Program-made: the position numbers and the translations under genes | Shown here: piece by piece, positions 8,130-16,003 of the stretch | How the letters are laid out: each line of letters starts with the position of its first letter | Position numbering within the stretch: position 1 is the first letter of the stretch | Assembly: GCA_963771985.1 (NCBI GenBank) | Contig: CAVYVO010000003.1 | Coordinates: 186,001-250,000 of the forward strand | Direction: 5' to 3' | From: Trebonia sp963771985 | GTDB taxonomy: Bacteria > Actinomycetota > Actinomycetes > Streptosporangiales > Streptosporangiaceae | Length of the DNA stretch: 64,000 nt | The notes under the pieces: model-generated | What the model saw: the letters and a program-made list of their open reading frames with translations, nothing else | Told to the model about the DNA's origin: nothing | Databases searched by the model: none

Positions 8130-10234
8130 CTAGAGGAGGGGGACTGAGCCTAGGACGCGGGTGCCCTGGCCGGGGGCGGATTCCCAGCGGACGGTGCCGC
8201 CGATGGCGCCCAGCCGGTCGGCCATGTTCACGTAGCCGTGGCCGCTGGCGGCGTGCGCCACGTCGAAGCCGGGGCCGTCGTCGGCGACGGAGAACAGCAG
8301 CCCGCCAGACGACTCCCACACGCGCACTTCCACCGCCGCGCCGGCGGCGTGCTTGGCGGCGTTCTGCAGCGCCTCCAGGCAGCAGAAGTACACCGCGGAC
8401 TCGATCTCAAGGGCGTACCGGCCGATCCCCCCGGCGGCCACGGTGACCGGCGACGGGCTGCGCCGTCCGGCCGCCGCCAGCGCCTCGCCGAGACCGCTGT
8501 CCGCCAGCAGCGGGGGGTAGATGCCGTGCGCGAGGTCGCGCAGCTCCTGGATGGTGGATTTGACCTCGTCGGCGAGCAGGTCGAGCATCGACGCCGCCGC
8601 CTCGGCGTCGTCCACGATGACGTCGCGGGCGAGCCGCAAGTTCACCGCGAGCGCCACCAGGTGCTGCTGGGCGCCGTCGTGCAGGTCGCGCTCCACCCGG
8701 CGGCGTTCGGCGTCGGCGGTGGCCACGATCCGCGCCCGGGACCGGCGCAGCTCGTCGGCCTGCTTGCGCAGCTCGTCCAGCGTGGTCTGCAGCTCGGTGT
8801 CCAGCCGCGCGTTGTGCACGGCCAGGCCCACCTGGCGCGCCAGTTCGGTGAGCACCCGGTCGTCTTCGGCGGAGAAGGGCCGGCGGCCGCCGGCCGCCGC
8901 ACGACGATGAGGCCGAGCAGCTCCCCGGCGTGGCTGACCGGCGCCACCCGCAGCTGCCCCGCCGCGTCGCCGTCGGCGCCGTCGGCGCCGCCGGCCACCC
9001 CCGGCAGCCACACCGACGCCCACGCGTTCCCGGATATCCCGGCGCGGGCGATGATCGGCCGCTCCCGGGCCCCCACGATCAGCGACCGGGGCCCCGTGTC
9101 CGGCACGGCGGCGGTCCGCTCGAGCACGTCGCCCATGCCGGTGTAGACCTCCGCGCTGGTCAGCGCCATCGTCTTGCGCAGCGACTCGGCAAGCTGCAGC
9201 AGCAGCTCGTCCATGCTGATCGCCCTCGTCATCCGGCTGCCGAACGTCCGCAGCACCTCGTCAGGCGCCTGCCGCGCCCCGAAGACCTGCCGGGTCGCCC
9301 AGTCGGTGAGCCGCTCCCTGGCGGGCGCGAAGCTGATCGCGGCGACCGCCGCCGCGATCATCGACAGGGCGAGCAGCTGCCGGTCGGCCGAACTCGCCGG
9401 CGGCCTGCCGAGCCCGAGGATCACCACCAGGTAAATCAACGCCACCGTGGCGGCGAACCCGGCGACCGCGAGCACCTCCACCAGCAGCCGGCCGCCGCGC
9501 GGGCCCAGGCGTGGCACGTCACCGGCCACCAGGCCCAGCGGGACGAGCACCATGCAGCCTTCGGCCACCGCCGCGACCGGCGTCGGCCAGCCCACCAGGA
9601 GGTACAGCACCGCGACCGAAAGCGCCAGGCCGCAGGCCACGACGAATCCGATGGCCGCCCACTGCAGCCGCTCCCGGTCCCGGCCCGCCGACCCGTTGTA
9701 CCGTACCCGCGCCGCGGGCAGCGCGATCAGCAGGGCCAGCGACCAGGCGAGCACGCCCAGCCACGCGGGGACCGCGCGACCGCTAACCGCCAGCGCGACC
9801 CCGGCCGCCAGGAAAACGGCGTACGCCACGCCAGCGCCGGCCCGCCGCCCGGCCGACGCCAGCCTGCCGTCCGGCAGCGCCAGCAGCAGGTGCACCGAGA
9901 TCGCCACCATCGCCGCCCCGGCGAGCACCCCGGTGGCGAGCGCCAGCCGGTGCTCCCCGCCGCCACCAGAAGCGCCACGGTAAGCGGCGGCGCGGCCCGC
10001 GCCGAACGCCAGCGCCGCCGCCACCGCCCCGGCCGCCTGCTGCCACTGCGGCGTGCGCTCCCGCGCCCACGCCGTCACGGCCCCGCACAGGGCCCAGGTG
10101 ACGATCAGCCCCGCCGTCACGGCGGCCGGCCTGCTGATCCCCCCAGGGACCGGTATCAGCAGGCCGGCCGCCGCGAGCGCGATGGCGGCGAACGGGAGCG
10201 CCAGCCCCGCGACGAGCCCGCGTGCCGGGTTCAT
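8130..10234 (-). CDS. Membrane sensor histidine kinase, NarX/DegS-like (one frameshift)
   Basis: About 700 residues over two frames. The N-terminal 300 residues from ATG 10234 contain about eight hydrophobic segments. A GAF-like domain follows (about 310-440). Then come HisKA_3 dimerisation with the phospho-His in VERDLHDGAQQHLVAL and an HATPase_c domain with N box EALQNAAKHA and G boxes DDGPGFD and GHGYVNM. The frame changes near 8885-8895 between VVRRPAAAG and RRPFSAEDDRVL. Its ATG overlaps the TGA of the ABC ATPase gene (ATGA), so it is the third gene of a coupled operon. Likely partner of the receiver-cyclase made by the first gene; the two lone receivers nearby are alternatives. Confidence 0.82.
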
Positions 10235-10986
10235 CGTGACGGGGCTGGAACGGCGGATGCCACGATCCGCCCGTCGCTCATCCGGACGATCCGCCCGGCG
10301 GCCTCCGCGACGGGCGGGTCGTGGGTGACGAGGATGATGGTCTGCCCGCCCGCGTGCAGCCGGCGGAGCAGCTCGATGATCTCGGCGCCGCCGGCGGAGT
10401 CGAGCGCGCCGGTCGGCTCGTCGGCCAGCAGCAGCGTCGGCTCGTTCGCCAGCGCCCGGGCGATCGCCAGCCGCTGCCGCTGCCCGCCCGACAGCACGCC
10501 GGGCACGGCCCCGGCCTTGTCCCCGATCCCCAGCAGGTCGAGCAGGTCCCGCGCGCGCGTCTCGGCCATGCGGCGGCGCAGGCCGGCGATGACCGACGGC
10601 AGCACCACGTTCTCCAGCACCGTCATGCCCTCGAGCAGGTTGAAGAACTGGAAGACGATGCCCATGTGCTTGCGCCGCATCCGGGCGAGATCGTCCTCGG
10701 TCCGGCCGGTCACCGGCTCGCCGGCGACCATGATCGTGCCCTCGTCGGGCACGTCCAGGCCGACCACGAGGTTCAGCAAGGTGGACTTGCCGCAGCCCGA
10801 CGGCCCCATCACGGCCGCGAATTCTCCGGGCGAGACCGTCAGGTCCACCCCGCGCAGCGCCCGTACCGGCGCGTTCTCCGCCTCAAAGGTCTTACGCAGG
10901 CCGGCCACAGCCAGCGCGGCCCGTTCGGGCGCTGTGCTGGCCCGGGGGGACGACCCCCCGGAACCCCCCGTCGAAATCTCGGTCAT
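10231..10986 (-). CDS. ABC transporter ATPase, LolD/MacB type
   Basis: 251 residues. Walker A GPSGCGKST, Q-loop in GIVFQFFNLLEGMTVLENV, signature LSGGQRQRLAIARAL, Walker B LLLADEPTGALD and H-loop VTHD. The FFNLL and DEPTGALD motifs are those of ATPases that pair with FtsX-like permeases. Start ATG 10986 overlaps the stop of the receiver-cyclase gene, and its own stop overlaps the kinase start. The partner permease is most likely the divergent FtsX-like gene at 12447. A longer open frame upstream of 10986 is out-of-frame cyclase sequence. Confidence 0.92.
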   Translation of the reverse strand: MTEISTGGSGGSSPRASTAPERAALAVAGLRKTFEAENAPVRALRGVDLTVSPGEFAAVMGPSGCGKSTLLNLVVGLDVPDEGTIMVAGEPVTGRTEDDLARMRRKHMGIVFQFFNLLEGMTVLENVVLPSVIAGLRRRMAETRARDLLDLLGIGDKAGAVPGVLSGGQRQRLAIARALANEPTLLLADEPTGALDSAGGAEIIELLRRLHAGGQTIILVTHDPPVAEAAGRIVRMSDGRIVASAVPAPSR

Positions 10987-12314
10987 AGTGTCCCCGCCTG
11001 GGTCATCGAAGCGATCTTGAACGCCACCACCGGCGTCTCCCGTCCCTTGACGCGCTGCGCGGGCAGCGCCGTCACCGGCACCGGCGCCGCCAGCACGTCC
11101 CTGGTGGCCGACGACAGCACGGTCTCCCCGGCGGCCGCGAACTGCTGCAGCCGCTGCGCCAGGTTGACCGTGTCGCCGACGAGCGTGTACTCGAGCCGCT
11201 CCGCCGAGCCGAGTAGCGCCGCGGCGGCCGGCCCGGTCGACAGCCCGATGCCGAGCCCGAACTCCGGCAGCCCGAGAGTCCGCCACGAGGCGTTGATCTC
11301 CGCTTGCAGCGCGTGCATGCCCGCCGCCGCGGCGACCGCGCGGTCGGCGTGGTCGGGCTGCGGGAACGGGGCCCCGAACACGGCCATCACCGCGTCGCCG
11401 ACGAACTGCATGACCGTGCCGCCCTCGCCGAGGATGGCCCGGTTCATCGCGGCCCGGTGGGTGTTCAGCTGGCCGGCCAGCTCCGCGGGGTCGGCGTGCT
11501 CGGCGATGGCGGTGTAGGAGCGGATGTCGCTCATCAGTACGGTGACCGTCACCCGCTCGGTCTCCCCGATGCGCAGGTCCGAGGCGGACCGCAGCTTCGA
11601 GGCCAGCCCCGAGGGCAGCAGCCGGGACAGCGTCTCGCCTTGCTCCTCGCGGTCCACGATCGCCTGGTGCAGCAGCCGCAGCCGGTTCAGCGCCGCCTGG
11701 TCGCCCGCGGACACCCCGGTGGCGAGCTTGAGGAAGACGGCCTCGACCTCGGCGTCCACCACCGACGGCGGCACGTGCCGCAGCGCCGCGATCGCCTTGA
11801 TCGTCTTGCCAGCGGCCACCATGCCGAGCAGGTCCTCCTCGAGGGCCGACAGCCCGCCGGGGGACAGCACCGGCCGCACCAGCGCCTCCACGATCAGCGG
11901 GTCGAGCGCCGTGCCGCCGGTCGCCACCGCCCTGATCGCGTCGGCGAGCTGCGTGCCCTCCGCGACCCGGTCCTTGAGCAGGTACCCGTACCCGGCGGAT
12001 CCCTCGGCCAGCAGCGACACCGCGTACTCCGGGTCGTCGTACTGGGAGAGCACCACGACGCCCGTGCCCGGCAGCCGTGACCGCACCTCCTTGGCCGCGT
12101 CGATTCCCTCGCGCCGGAACGACGGCGGCATCCGCACGTCCGTCACCAGCACCTGCGGCTCGGTGGCGGCGCAGCCGGATACCACCCCGTCGTAGTCGGC
12201 GGCGACGCCGACCACGCGCAGGTCGGCGTTCCGCTCGATCAGCGCGCGCACCCCCTCGCGGACGATCAGGTTGTCGTCCGCGAGAAAGACGTCGATACCG
12301 GCGTTCCGCTCCAC
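10983..12314 (-). CDS. Response regulator with class III nucleotidyl cyclase output
   Basis: 443 residues from GTG 12314. The receiver domain (about 6-125) has FLADDN and phospho-acceptor LVTDVRMPP. Residues 150-215 look like a worn LuxR-type HTH. The cyclase domain (about 245-420) has the first metal Asp in VLMSDIRSYTAIAEHAD, the second in MQFVGDAVMAVFGAP and the transition-state Asn/Arg in VGDTVNLAQRLQ. The usual adenine-specifying Lys and Asp are Gln (TVMQFVGD) and Thr (EYTLVGD), so substrate choice is uncertain. First gene of the cyclase-ABC ATPase-kinase operon, all linked by ATGA overlaps. Confidence 0.88.
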   Translation of the reverse strand: MERNAGIDVFLADDNLIVREGVRALIERNADLRVVGVAADYDGVVSGCAATEPQVLVTDVRMPPSFRREGIDAAKEVRSRLPGTGVVVLSQYDDPEYAVSLLAEGSAGYGYLLKDRVAEGTQLADAIRAVATGGTALDPLIVEALVRPVLSPGGLSALEEDLLGMVAAGKTIKAIAALRHVPPSVVDAEVEAVFLKLATGVSAGDQAALNRLRLLHQAIVDREEQGETLSRLLPSGLASKLRSASDLRIGETERVTVTVLMSDIRSYTAIAEHADPAELAGQLNTHRAAMNRAILGEGGTVMQFVGDAVMAVFGAPFPQPDHADRAVAAAAGMHALQAEINASWRTLGLPEFGLGIGLSTGPAAAALLGSAERLEYTLVGDTVNLAQRLQQFAAAGETVLSSATRDVLAAPVPVTALPAQRVKGRETPVVAFKIASMTQAGTL

Positions 12315-12446
12315 GATGCCAGTTGTCCCACATAGCGGACCAGTCCGCCAGTGTGCGGACAAGAGCGATCCCGGTGGTGGTAGCACACCGCCGCCCGCGC
12401 GGCAGCCCCCTGGTGCCCGCCCGGCCGTGCGGCCTACAGTCGCCGC

Positions 12447-14870
12447 ATGGTGGCTGTCCTGCGTCTCGCCGCGCTCAAGCTGCGCGCGGACTGGCGCGGC
12501 TGGGCCGCCCTGGCCCTGATCACGGCGATCGCGGGCGGCGCGGTGCTCGCCGCGGCGGCCGGCGCGATCCGCACCGACACCGCCTACCCGCGGTTCCTGG
12601 CGCAGTCCGACGCCTCGGACGCGCTCGTCGCGCCCGCCGAGTCCGGCGTCGCCGGCTACGACGCCGCGGTCGCCGGGCTGCCCGGCGTGGCCGCCTCCGC
12701 CGCGCTGGTGGGCATCAACGCGCTGCCGGTGAACACCAAGGGCGTCCCGGACAACGATGCCTCGACGTTCGCCTCGCTCGACGGCCGCTACGGCCGCGAG
12801 CTCGACGTCCCCAAGATGCTGGTCGGCCGCCTGCCCGGGCCGGACGCTCCGGGGGAGATCGCGGTCGACCAGATCGCCGCGCAGCAGCTGAACCTGCGTG
12901 TCGGCAGCGTCCTGCGGATGGCGGCGTTCGACAGCTCGAACCATCGTCGGCCGCTCACCGAGCACGTCGTCGGCGTGTTCGTATACCGCGGCTCCGTCGT
13001 CCCGGTGACGGATCTGGACCGGGTGGCGGTCATCGTGGGCAGCCTCGCGCTGTACCGCGAGCTTGGCCCGGGCTACGAGGCGTTCGACGGCACGTACGTG
13101 AAGCTGACGCCCGGCACGTCGCTGGCCGCGCTCACGGCGGAGGCGGAGCGCCTGGCCAAGCGCTACCCAAGCACCGGCGGCCAGGTGTTCGTCGCCGACG
13201 AGGCGGCGCAGGCCGCGACCATCGAGCGCGCGATCCGCCCGCAGGCGGTAGCCCTGGCGCTGTTCGCGCTGGCCCTGGCGCTCACCGCGCTGCTCATTGT
13301 CGGCCAGGCCGCGGCCCGGACGCTGCTGGCCGCCACCCGGGACAACGGCACCCTGTCGGCAGTGGGCATGACCCGCGGCCAGCTGTTCGCCGCGGGCCTG
13401 GCGGAGGTGACGGCCGCCGCGGTGGCCGGCGCGATCGGGGCGGTCGCGATCGCGATCGCGGCGTCCCCGCTGACTCCGATCGGCCCGGCCAGGCTGGCCG
13501 AGCCGGACCCCGGCGTCAGCGTGAACGCCGGGCTGCTCGCGGCCGGCGCGGCCGCGATCGTCGTGCTGCTCACCGCCCGCGTCGTGGTGACGGCGTGGCG
13601 GCAGGCCGCGCGCCCCGCCGCCGCGGCAGCCGCCGCACCGTCGCCGCAGCGCCGTACGCGGTTCGCCGAGCGCCTGGCACGGGCCGGCGCGCCGCTGACC
13701 GCCGTCACCGGCGTGCGGTTCGCGCTCGACCCGGAAACTGGCCGGGCCAGGGTCCCGGTGCTCAGCGCCATGCTGGGCGTGGCGGTCGCGGTGGCCGCGG
13801 TGGCGGTCGCGGGCACGTTCGGCGCGAACCTGCTGCGGCTCGTCAACACGCCGAGCCTGTACGGCCAGGCCTGGGACATCGCGTTCGACGGGGAGTTCGG
13901 CGCCATGACACCGCGGCAGTTCAGCCAGATCACCGGGCACGTGCCCGGTATCACCGACGTGACGTTCGGCGTGCACGGCACGGTCAGCATCGGCAAGACC
14001 GTCGTCCCGGCGATCGGCCTGGCGCCGGGAACGGGCCCGATGATGTCCTCGACCGTGCTCGACGGCCGCCCGCCGGCCACCGCCAGCCAGATCGTGCTCG
14101 GCGCCTCAGTGCTTCGCCAGTTCGGGCTGCGGGTCGGCCAGACCGTCACCGTCAGCACGCCGGCGGGCACCCGCCCGATGCTGATCACCGGCAGCGCCGT
14201 GTTCCCCTTCTTCGGCCAGGGCAGCTTCACGCCCACCGACGCCGGGGAGGGCGCCGAGACCACCGCGGCCGTGCTCGAGCCGCAGGTGCGGGCCTCGAAC
14301 GGCGCCTCCGGCTACAGCTTCGCCCTGTACAGTTTCGCGCCGGGGCCGGCCAAGCAGGCGCACATCGCCGCGTTCGAGCGGGCGTGGCAGTACTTCTGCG
14401 CGAACGTCGTCCAGCAGGCCACCTGCCTGGTCACCAACCAGCGCCCGAACACGGTGAACAACTACGCCGCCATCGACGCCACCCCCGAGATCCTGGCCGG
14501 CGTCCTCGCGATCCTCGGCCTGGCGGTGCTCGCCCAGTTCATCCTCACCTCGGCCCGCCGCCGACGGCGCGACTTCGCGGTGCTGAAGGTGCTCGGGATG
14601 TTCCGCCGCGACCTCAGCGCGGTCGCGTTCTGGCAGGTCGCCACCGTGACCGCGGCCGCCCTCGCCGTCGGCGTCCCGCTCGGCATCGCCGGCGGCCGCT
14701 GGGCCTGGCAGCTGTTCGCCGGCCAGGCCGGCCTGCCGCCCGACCCGGTCACCCCGCTGCCCGTGCTGTGGATGATCCCGGCGACCCTGCTCGCCGCCGC
14801 CCTCGTCGCGCTGCCCCCCGCCAGGTCAGTGGCGCGCGTCCCCGCAGCCGCCACCCTCCGTTCCGAATAA
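12447..14870 (+). CDS. FtsX-like ABC transporter permease
   Basis: 807 residues. One N-terminal membrane segment is followed by an extracytoplasmic domain with MacB-type features (about 45-255), three membrane segments (about 260-385), a second extracytoplasmic domain (about 435-670) and a last group of segments (about 680-800) containing an FtsX repeat (ILTSARRRRRDFAVLKVLGM). This two-FtsX architecture is typical of large actinobacterial permeases. It is divergent from the cyclase-ATPase-kinase operon with 132 bases between, and should work with the ATPase at 10231-10986. Substrate unknown; export of a peptide or lipid is typical. Confidence 0.9.
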   Translation: MVAVLRLAALKLRADWRGWAALALITAIAGGAVLAAAAGAIRTDTAYPRFLAQSDASDALVAPAESGVAGYDAAVAGLPGVAASAALVGINALPVNTKGVPDNDASTFASLDGRYGRELDVPKMLVGRLPGPDAPGEIAVDQIAAQQLNLRVGSVLRMAAFDSSNHRRPLTEHVVGVFVYRGSVVPVTDLDRVAVIVGSLALYRELGPGYEAFDGTYVKLTPGTSLAALTAEAERLAKRYPSTGGQVFVADEAAQAATIERAIRPQAVALALFALALALTALLIVGQAAARTLLAATRDNGTLSAVGMTRGQLFAAGLAEVTAAAVAGAIGAVAIAIAASPLTPIGPARLAEPDPGVSVNAGLLAAGAAAIVVLLTARVVVTAWRQAARPAAAAAAAPSPQRRTRFAERLARAGAPLTAVTGVRFALDPETGRARVPVLSAMLGVAVAVAAVAVAGTFGANLLRLVNTPSLYGQAWDIAFDGEFGAMTPRQFSQITGHVPGITDVTFGVHGTVSIGKTVVPAIGLAPGTGPMMSSTVLDGRPPATASQIVLGASVLRQFGLRVGQTVTVSTPAGTRPMLITGSAVFPFFGQGSFTPTDAGEGAETTAAVLEPQVRASNGASGYSFALYSFAPGPAKQAHIAAFERAWQYFCANVVQQATCLVTNQRPNTVNNYAAIDATPEILAGVLAILGLAVLAQFILTSARRRRRDFAVLKVLGMFRRDLSAVAFWQVATVTAAALAVGVPLGIAGGRWAWQLFAGQAGLPPDPVTPLPVLWMIPATLLAAALVALPPARSVARVPAAATLRSE

Positions 14871-14891
14871 AAGATCTTTATCCCGAACGGA
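14857..14891 (+). terminator. Imperfect hairpin at the end of the permease gene
   Basis: Arms tccgttccgaataaa (14857-14871) and tttatcccgaacgga (14877-14891) pair at 13 of 15 positions around the loop agatc, overlapping the permease stop. The right arm also matches the 3' end of the MBL gene at 4613-4633 in reverse. A terminator role is plausible but there is no T run. Confidence 0.4.
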
Positions 14892-14974
14892 AGCGGCCGG
14901 CTCTGAAAGCCGGATGACTGAAGAGCGTGCCGGCGCTCTAGCCGCACCGGATAGAACGCGTTACAGTTCTCTCC

Positions 14975-15112
14975 ATGATGCGCCTGATCATCGCAGTCGT
15001 CGCAGGTCTCGTGGTCGGCGTCGTGGCGGTCGTGCTCGTGGCGAACGTGCTGTCAGGCGCCGCCAACGGCACGCCGAGCAACGCCACGCTCTACGTGTAC
15101 GGCAACCGCTGA
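14975..15112 (+). CDS. DUF2613-like small membrane protein
   Basis: 45 residues from ATG 14975, or 44 from the next ATG. It has one hydrophobic helix (LIIAVVAGLVVGVVAVVLVA) followed by a short polar tail with NVLSGAANGTPSNATLYVYGNR. This matches the layout of DUF2613 micro-proteins, such as Rv0236A, which are encoded beside the arabinofuranosyltransferase AftD; aftD lies 0.9 kb downstream here. Function is unknown in any organism I know of. It is too short for many gene finders. Confidence 0.75.
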   Translation: MMRLIIAVVAGLVVGVVAVVLVANVLSGAANGTPSNATLYVYGNR

Positions 15113-15162
15113 CCGCGGCCGCCGGCAATGACGGACCGCCGACAATGACGGAATGACGGCGA

Positions 15163-15987
15163 ATGACCAGCACGCCGCCGGTCATCCATCCGGCATCCAT
15201 CGAGATCGTCGTCCCGGCGCACAATGAAGCCGCGAGGCTCCCTGACGGCCTGGCCGCGCTGTGCCGGAAGGCGGTGACGCTCCCGCTGCGCACCGCGATC
15301 ATCGTCGTTGACAGCGCGAGCACGGACGAGACCGGCCGCCTGGTCCGCGAGTGGCCGGCGGGCCCGGTGCCCGTCGGCCTGCTGCGCTGCGAACGGCCGG
15401 GCAAGGGTTACGCCGTCAGGGCCGGGCTGCTCGCTACACGGGCACCGTTCGTCGGGTACTGCGACGCCGACATGGCCACCGACCTGTCGGCGCTCGACCA
15501 CGCCCTCCGGCTGCTCGCCGCGGGGAACGCCGCGGAAGACCGCGTGGTCATCGGGTCCCGCGCGCTGCCAGCATCGGTGGCGGAGGCCAGGCACAGCGCC
15601 GCCAGGAGGGTCGGCGCGACGGCGTTCCGCGCGCTGGCCCGCCAGATGGTGCCCGGCGCGACCGATACCCAGTGCGGGTTCAAGTTCTTCTCCGGCCCGC
15701 TGGCACGGCAGGCCGCGGCGCCGCTTCGCACGGCCGGCTTCGCGTTCGACGTCGAACTGATAGCCAACTGCCTGCGGCTCGGCGCGACGCTGACCGAGAT
15801 CCCCGTCCGCTGGCGGGACATGCCGGACTCAACCTTCTCGGTCCGCCGGCACTCCACCGCCGCGTTCCGCGATGTCATCTCGCTCTGGCTGCGGGCGCGG
15901 GTCCCGCGCGGCGGCCAGCATCTGGCGCTCCACGAGGAGCGCCAGCCGGCCGAGCCGGCGCCGCTGCTGGCCGGAGCCGCGACGTGA
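15163..15987 (+). CDS. Family 2 glycosyltransferase, DPM1-like
   Basis: 274 residues with a GT-A fold start (IEIVVPAHNEAARLPDGL), a nucleotide-binding DSASTDET and the DxD-like CDADMATDL that holds the metal. FKFFSGPLARQ and TEIPVRWRDMPDSTFSV are typical of polyprenyl-phosphate glycosyltransferases such as dolichyl-phosphate mannose synthases. No membrane segments. It ends 16 bases before the aftD start in the same direction, so it may supply a lipid-linked sugar for cell-envelope polysaccharide. The exact sugar is not predictable. Confidence 0.85.
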   Translation: MTSTPPVIHPASIEIVVPAHNEAARLPDGLAALCRKAVTLPLRTAIIVVDSASTDETGRLVREWPAGPVPVGLLRCERPGKGYAVRAGLLATRAPFVGYCDADMATDLSALDHALRLLAAGNAAEDRVVIGSRALPASVAEARHSAARRVGATAFRALARQMVPGATDTQCGFKFFSGPLARQAAAPLRTAGFAFDVELIANCLRLGATLTEIPVRWRDMPDSTFSVRRHSTAAFRDVISLWLRARVPRGGQHLALHEERQPAEPAPLLAGAAT

Positions 15988-16003
15988 CCACCCGTCGCGC
16001 GCC

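Noticed and set aside
10231..12333. A 700-residue open frame reading through the ABC ATPase gene and beyond
   Set aside because: Only the last 251 residues look like protein; the rest is antisense-type Arg/Gly/Ala-rich sequence from another frame of the cyclase gene, and the ATGA overlap sets the true start.
12315..13976. N-terminal extension of the cyclase frame into the permease gene
   Set aside because: It is the complement of the FtsX permease with shadow-type composition; the receiver domain starts naturally at GTG 12314.
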